From contig SGZC01000002.1 in the NCBI GenBank assembly GCA_004213605.1, forward strand, positions 1-37,523: a stretch of 37,523 bases of DNA. The letters are read 5' to 3'. The number at the start of each line of letters is the position of its first letter. Position 1 is the first letter of the stretch. Of this stretch, positions 33,393 through 37,523 are shown in pieces. The stretch is from Flavobacteriales bacterium. GTDB lineage: Bacteria > Bacteroidota > Bacteroidia > Flavobacteriales > Flavobacteriaceae. The notes below the pieces were generated by a model. That model did not search any database, was not told the DNA's origin, and was given only the letters and a program-made list of their open reading frames with translations. Both the position numbers and the translations under genes were made by a program.

Positions 33393-34241
33393 ATGCAATT
33401 AAAAGAAGAAAACTTTCCTCTTAAAGTCAAAGACCACCTAGTTTCAAATGAAAAGTTTACGTTAGTTTATGATGGTAAAAACAAAATGCTTGTAACAAAA
33501 CCTCAGCCAGAAGGATGTAAACTTATTCAGTATTATGAAAGCGACCAATACATCTCCCATACCGACAGCAAGAAAGGTGTTGTTTCTTTTTTGTATCACC
33601 TTGTAAAAAATATAGCCTTAAAGAATAAATTAAACCTAATATCATCGCTTAAAAAAAACGCACAAAGCATTCTTGATATCGGAGCCGGAACAGGAGATTT
33701 CCTTAATTTTGTTAGCCCTGTATTTACTACTGTTATTGGAGTTGAGCCCAATCAAAAAGCAAGAGAATTAGCACGTCAAAAAGGAGTTTTACTAGAAGAA
33801 AATCTAAAAGACATCAAAGAAAAGTCTTTTGACGTAATTACAATGTGGCACGCTTTAGAACATATGCCTAATTTAGAAGAAACAATTCAAGAGATAGAAA
33901 CGTTGTTAAAACCAAACGGAATATTGCTTGTCGCTGTCCCAAATTTTAATTCGTTTGACGCCGCATACTATAAAAACTATTGGGCAGCTTTTGATGTTCC
34001 AAGACACTTATGGCATTTTTCAAAAACCTCAATGAATAATTTTTTTTCTAGTAAACTGTTACTCCAAAAAATAAGACCAATGATTTTTGATTCGTTTTAT
34101 GTTAGCATCCTTTCGGAAAAAAACAAATCAGGAAACTTAAATTTATTTAAAGCATTTCTTGTAGGATTGAGATCTAACATTAGCGCTTGGTCAACGAAAG
34201 AGTATTCTTCACTAATTTATTGCTATAAAAAACCCGAATAA
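33393..34241 (+). CDS. Class I SAM-dependent methyltransferase
   Basis: A 282-residue protein with the Rossmann-fold motif ILDIGAGTGDFLNF for SAM binding, IGVEPNQKARELARQKG for motif II, and FDVITMWHALEHMPNLEETIQEI typical of the UbiG-like branch, followed by PNGILLVAVPN. An N-terminal section of about 80 residues precedes the core. The substrate cannot be named; such genes in Bacteroidota are often annotated only as methyltransferases. I prefer ATG 33393 to the TTG at 33372. parS lies only 26 bases upstream of the start, so ParB binding could affect its transcription. Confidence 0.87.
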   Translation: MQLKEENFPLKVKDHLVSNEKFTLVYDGKNKMLVTKPQPEGCKLIQYYESDQYISHTDSKKGVVSFLYHLVKNIALKNKLNLISSLKKNAQSILDIGAGTGDFLNFVSPVFTTVIGVEPNQKARELARQKGVLLEENLKDIKEKSFDVITMWHALEHMPNLEETIQEIETLLKPNGILLVAVPNFNSFDAAYYKNYWAAFDVPRHLWHFSKTSMNNFFSSKLLLQKIRPMIFDSFYVSILSEKNKSGNLNLFKAFLVGLRSNISAWSTKEYSSLIYCYKKPE

Positions 34242-34387
34242 ACCAAGATAAACTATTCTAAGCCCTTTTTTGTTTTATTATATATATAACAAAGGCTCAT
34301 TCTCAAACACGTGTTAAAAAGGATTTATACAACCGAAGCTTTATAGGAAGATCTTATTGATGCAAAAGATAAAATAAGAAAAATCTA

Positions 34388-35539
34388 TCAAAACCTATTT
34401 CTATGAATCAATCTTGTTAATTGAATGGATACGTCTGTAAAAATAATCTTTGCATTTCCGTTTCTCTCAATGTGATAAATGGCTTTTTCTAACGTCTCTC
34501 TGATGTCTAAAATGTTATTTTGATGAATATATGCCGAGAATTTATCAAAAGAAAAATTACCATCATGACTCTGAAAATAAATTAGTGACTCCGCATTGTA
34601 ATTTTTTAGCATTGCTTGTCGAAAAATTTCCAAACAAAAATTCAAGAATCTTTTTTGGGTTTCACGCCCCTCTTCTGCTATTTTTTCACTCCAATTAAAC
34701 AACTCGTTGACAGCTTCTTTGTTTTTCTTTGCCTTAAAGGCCGTTCGTACCCAAAGCACAAAAAGGTCTTCAAACAAAACGTCTTTATTATCTTCCTTTA
34801 TTATCTGAAGCGTTTTATTAAAATCACCATTTGATTGGTGGCTTATTTTTTTTGCCTCGTTACTTTTTAGAGAATAGGCATCAATTAACTCTTGGTATAT
34901 TTCTTCTTCAGCTAATGGGGGAATATGTAGTTTCTGGCAACGTGATTTAATGGTGTCTAGAATAATTTCAACATTTTCTGCCAAGAGTAATATTACTGTT
35001 TTTTCGGGAGGTTCTTCTATCAGCTTTAGTAATTGGTTAGCACATTCATTATTCATTTTTTCTGCCATCCAAACAATTAGAACCTTATAGCCTCCTTCGT
35101 ATGATTTTAAGGATAGTTTTTTAGAAATAGAAACAGCCTCATGCTTGCTAATATTGCCTTGTTTTTTTTCAATCCCTATAAACTGATACCAATCATATAA
35201 TGATGAATAAGAGTTGTTAAGAACAAAATCTCTCCAGCTACTAACGAAGTTATCGGAAATCGGATTTTTTTTAACACCTTCATTTGTGTTTACCGGATAC
35301 ACAAAATGCAAATCGGGATGCGATAATTTATCCACCTTATTTTTACAGCTAGTGTAAGCATTGCTTTTTTCATCATACGACTGACATAATATTTGGTTTG
35401 CATAGCTTAACGCCAAAGCCAACAATCCAGACCCCGTCTTTCCAATAAATAATTGTGTATGAGGAATTTTTCCACTTTTGACCGTCTTAGCCAGATGTGA
35501 TTTTATATGTTGTTGCCCCAAAACTTCGGAAAAAGTCAT
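34388..35539 (-). CDS. holB: DNA polymerase III delta prime subunit
   Basis: A 383-residue AAA+ clamp-loader subunit. FSEVLGQQHIKSHLAKTVKSG opens domain I. The Walker A position reads FIGKTGSGLLALAL, so the lysine and serine/threonine of GKS/T are replaced by leucines; delta prime proteins often have a degenerate ATP site. The arginine-finger SRC motif is present in IKSRCQKLHIPPL, and CANQLLKLIEEPPEKTVILLL is the family core. Start is ATG 35539; the track adds two codons from a TTG. It is divergent from pgk, with 72 bases between. Confidence 0.88.
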   Translation of the reverse strand: MTFSEVLGQQHIKSHLAKTVKSGKIPHTQLFIGKTGSGLLALALSYANQILCQSYDEKSNAYTSCKNKVDKLSHPDLHFVYPVNTNEGVKKNPISDNFVSSWRDFVLNNSYSSLYDWYQFIGIEKKQGNISKHEAVSISKKLSLKSYEGGYKVLIVWMAEKMNNECANQLLKLIEEPPEKTVILLLAENVEIILDTIKSRCQKLHIPPLAEEEIYQELIDAYSLKSNEAKKISHQSNGDFNKTLQIIKEDNKDVLFEDLFVLWVRTAFKAKKNKEAVNELFNWSEKIAEEGRETQKRFLNFCLEIFRQAMLKNYNAESLIYFQSHDGNFSFDKFSAYIHQNNILDIRETLEKAIYHIERNGNAKIIFTDVSIQLTRLIHRNRF

Positions 35540-35585
35540 ACACAATATTACGTTTTTTTAGTTAAAAAGAACTCTTTAAAATTGG

Positions 35586-35593
35586 TATATTTG
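35586..35593 (+). promoter_or_regulatory. -7 box of pgk
   Basis: TATATTTG matches TAnnTTTG and ends 18 bases before the pgk ATG. A -33 TTG at the standard distance is not evident. Confidence 0.55.
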
Positions 35594-35611
35594 CGAATCA
35601 AAATCCAATAA

Positions 35612-36799
35612 ATGAAAACCATTAATGACTTTAATTTTGAAAATAAGAAAGCCCTGATACGGGTAGATTTTAATGTGCCTTTAAACGAAAATTTAGAAGT
35701 AACGGACGGTACTCGAATACGCGCTGCAAAAGACACTATTACAAAAATTTTAGAAGATGGAGGTAGTTGTGTGTTAATGTCACATTTAGGAAGACCGAAT
35801 GGTATAGAAGAAAAATTATCGCTTAAACATATCGTTTCTAAGGTAAGTGAACTCATTGGAGTCCAAGTTTCCTTTGTCCATGATTGCGTTGGCCAACAGG
35901 CTGAACAAGCAGTTGCAGAACTGGAAAATGGAAAGTTGTTGTTATTAGAAAATCTTCGTTTCCATCAAGAAGAAAAATCTGGCGACGAAGAATTTGCTAA
36001 AGCGCTTGCAAAACTAGGAGATATTTATGTAAATGATGCCTTTGGAACCGCACATAGAGCACACGCATCAACAGCTGTGGTTGCTAACTATTTTACTAAA
36101 AACAAATGTTTTGGAATGTTGTTGGCCTCAGAAATTAACAATATAAATAAAGTTTTAACTCACGGAGAACAACCTGTTACAGCGATTATAGGCGGGGCAA
36201 AAGTGTCCTCAAAAATTACTATAATCGAAAGTATTTTAAATAAAATAGATCATTTAATTATTGGAGGCGGAATGGCCTTTACTTTTATCAAAGCACAAGG
36301 AGGTCAAGTAGGGTCATCCCTCGTCGAAGAAGACAAACAAGCACTAGCTCTTTCAATCTTAGAATTAGCAAAAGAAAAAAATGTAAAAATACATTTACCA
36401 ATTGATGCCATAGTAGCAGATCAGTTTTCTAATGAAGCCAATACAAAAATAGAAGATATTTTTACTATTTCTGATGGATGGATGGGATTGGACGTGGGCC
36501 CAAAAACCAATACTATCTTTAGCGATATTATTTTAAACTCAAAAACTATTTTATGGAATGGTCCAGTTGGAGTTTTTGAAATGGAATCTTTTGCAAAAGG
36601 AACAATTTCCCTAGGAAACTCAATTGCGGAAGCAACCAAAAAAGGTGCTTTTTCACTTGTTGGAGGAGGAGATTCAGTAGCAGCCGTTAAAAAATTCAAT
36701 CTTGGTGACGAGGTAAGTTATGTGTCTACTGGGGGTGGAGCAATGTTAGAAATGCTTGAAGGCAAAACCCTCCCTGGTATTCAGGCAATATTAGAGTAG
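35612..36799 (+). CDS. pgk: Phosphoglycerate kinase
   Basis: A 395-residue glycolytic kinase that transfers phosphate from 1,3-bisphosphoglycerate to [35 protein letters not shown] and [14 protein letters not shown] form the substrate-side domain; [32 protein letters not shown] and [10 protein letters not shown] form the nucleotide side. Length and motifs are complete. It is followed 109 bases later by a lytic transglycosylase gene on the same strand, an arrangement also common in related genomes. Confidence 0.97.
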   Translation: MKTINDFNFENKKALIRVDFNVPLNENLEVTDGTRIRAAKDTITKILEDGGSCVLMSHLGRPNGIEEKLSLKHIVSKVSELIGVQVSFVHDCVGQQAEQAVAELENGKLLLLENLRFHQEEKSGDEEFAKALAKLGDIYVNDAFGTAHRAHASTAVVANYFTKNKCFGMLLASEINNINKVLTHGEQPVTAIIGGAKVSSKITIIESILNKIDHLIIGGGMAFTFIKAQGGQVGSSLVEEDKQALALSILELAKEKNVKIHLPIDAIVADQFSNEANTKIEDIFTISDGWMGLDVGPKTNTIFSDIILNSKTILWNGPVGVFEMESFAKGTISLGNSIAEATKKGAFSLVGGGDSVAAVKKFNLGDEVSYVSTGGGAMLEMLEGKTLPGIQAILE

Positions 36800-36908
36800 T
36801 CCAATAGACAATCAAAAGAATTAAATTACAAAAGCATCTCAAAAAATTTGTCTTTAAATTCTCTTTTCCTAAATTTATAGTTAATTTAAAAAATCCTCAC
36901 GTTCTCAA

Positions 36909-37523
36909 ATGATAATTAGATTATTATCCCCGATCCTTTTTATTTTAATCTTATGTCTTAACACTTTAAAAATTAACGCACAGGCCGTTAAAGTTGGCGA
37001 TAGTCTAAAAAGCGTTCGCTCTCAGTCTTTAGAAAAACATAAAAAATTTACAGACACTGTTATGTTTCAAGATTTCAAAGGTGATATTAATTTCTCAATG
37101 CTAAGTATTTCAAAAAGCGATTCTTTAGGATATTCTTTAAAAGATCAAAAGAAAGTAAAAATTAGTGATAGTTTGTGGCTAAAAGAACTCTATGATTCTT
37201 CCAGATTCGAAGAAGTTTATGGAAGTATTGTTAATGAAGACATTAAACTCGCTGAATATGAAGAACTACCAACAGAGCTACTCAAAAAGCGCTTAGAACA
37301 CTTAAACGCTAAAACACCGTTTAATGTAACTTACAATCCTTCGTTAGAAAGACTCATCAAGCATTATTTAAAAACAAGAAGAGTGTCGATGTCTAAACTT
37401 ATGGCCTTGAGCGATTATTTTTTTCCGATGTTTGAAGAGGAGTTTGATAAATACGATTTACCTCTAGAAATTAAGTATTTAGCAGTTGTGGAGTCTGCGT
37501 TGAATCCTTTAGCAAAATCTAGA
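36909..37523 (+). CDS. Lytic transglycosylase, N-terminal part (cut by window end)
   Basis: An open frame of 205 codons runs from ATG 36909 to the last base of the window without a stop; the ORF track omits it because it is incomplete. The N-terminus is a signal peptide (MIIRLLSPILFILILCL, cleavage probably after AQA). A charged linker of about 130 residues leads to the transglycosylase domain beginning NPSLERLIKHYLKTRR and reaching EIKYLAVVESALNPLAKSR, in which the Glu of ES is the expected catalytic residue. The family (MltD-like) cleaves peptidoglycan; LysM repeats would be expected further downstream. The sequence is partial at its 3' end. Confidence 0.88.
   Translation, partial: MIIRLLSPILFILILCLNTLKINAQAVKVGDSLKSVRSQSLEKHKKFTDTVMFQDFKGDINFSMLSISKSDSLGYSLKDQKKVKISDSLWLKELYDSSRFEEVYGSIVNEDIKLAEYEELPTELLKKRLEHLNAKTPFNVTYNPSLERLIKHYLKTRRVSMSKLMALSDYFFPMFEEEFDKYDLPLEIKYLAVVESALNPLAKSR

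Noticed and set aside
34306-34315. Third CACGTG palindrome, AACACGTGTT, near the parS sites
   Set aside because: It lacks the TGTTTC/GAAACA arms of parS; a bare CACGTG 6-mer is expected a few times by chance in a window of this size.
1-37523. Mobile elements, CRISPR arrays, defence or toxin-antitoxin modules
   Set aside because: No transposase, integrase, direct-repeat array, paired small toxin/antitoxin ORFs or defence-type genes were found; the recognised genes are core functions.

Overview
The window reads as a chromosomal segment of an AT-rich member of the Bacteroidota, most likely a marine Flavobacteriaceae. The supporting signs are the lack of Shine-Dalgarno sequences, many TAnnTTTG-type -7 promoter elements, frequent TTG starts, and gene pairs such as rbfA with a LolC/E-like permease, rnpA with an S41 protease, DUF4175-ybeY-mnmG, and pgk with a lytic transglycosylase. 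Nearly everything is housekeeping. I see no CRISPR array, insertion sequence, prophage, integron, secretion locus or biosynthetic cluster.

Layout. 0-6 kb: a CAU-anticodon tRNA (-), mce (-), then rbfA and a lipoprotein-release-type permease (+), dusB (-), lepA (+) and a 4Fe-4S ferredoxin (-). 6-7.5 kb: a ferredoxin-NADP reductase and an adrenodoxin-type 2Fe-2S ferredoxin, divergent from the 4Fe-4S ferredoxin, forming a small electron-transfer module. 7.5-14.2 kb: a SulP anion transporter with an additional C-terminal domain, a metallo-beta-lactamase-fold hydrolase, a subtilase lipoprotein and an exported M1 peptidase. After a hairpin-rich gap come rnpA, an S41 C-terminal processing protease and a sterol-desaturase-family membrane enzyme (14.5-17.4 kb). 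17.4-21.3 kb is noticeably more AT-rich and holds an ElaA-like GNAT (-), rpiB (-), a 513-bp very AT-rich gap, a DUF2007 gene (-) and rnr (+). 21.4-27.4 kb: a LysE-type exporter, tRNA-Cys (-), folB (-), glnS with a C-terminal extension, a stomatin-like SPFH protein (-) and gltX (-). 27.5-34.2 kb: DUF4175-ybeY-mnmG and a SAM methyltransferase, all +. 34.4 kb to the end: holB (-), pgk (+) and the start of a lytic transglycosylase cut by the window edge.

The most informative non-coding signal is a pair of parS-type palindromes flanking mnmG: a perfect TGTTTCACGTGAAACA at 33351-33366 and a 15/16 match at 31446-31461. They imply ParB-based chromosome segregation and suggest that the origin of replication is not far away. 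Two tRNA promoters share an identical TTG-N19-TAnnTTTG architecture. Several protein genes place the -7 box 4 to 7 nt before the start codon, which predicts leaderless or nearly leaderless mRNAs. No clearly new multi-gene system was found. The points most worth following up are the parS pair, the extra domains on SulP and GlnRS, the long insertion in the subtilase, and the composition shift inside rnr.
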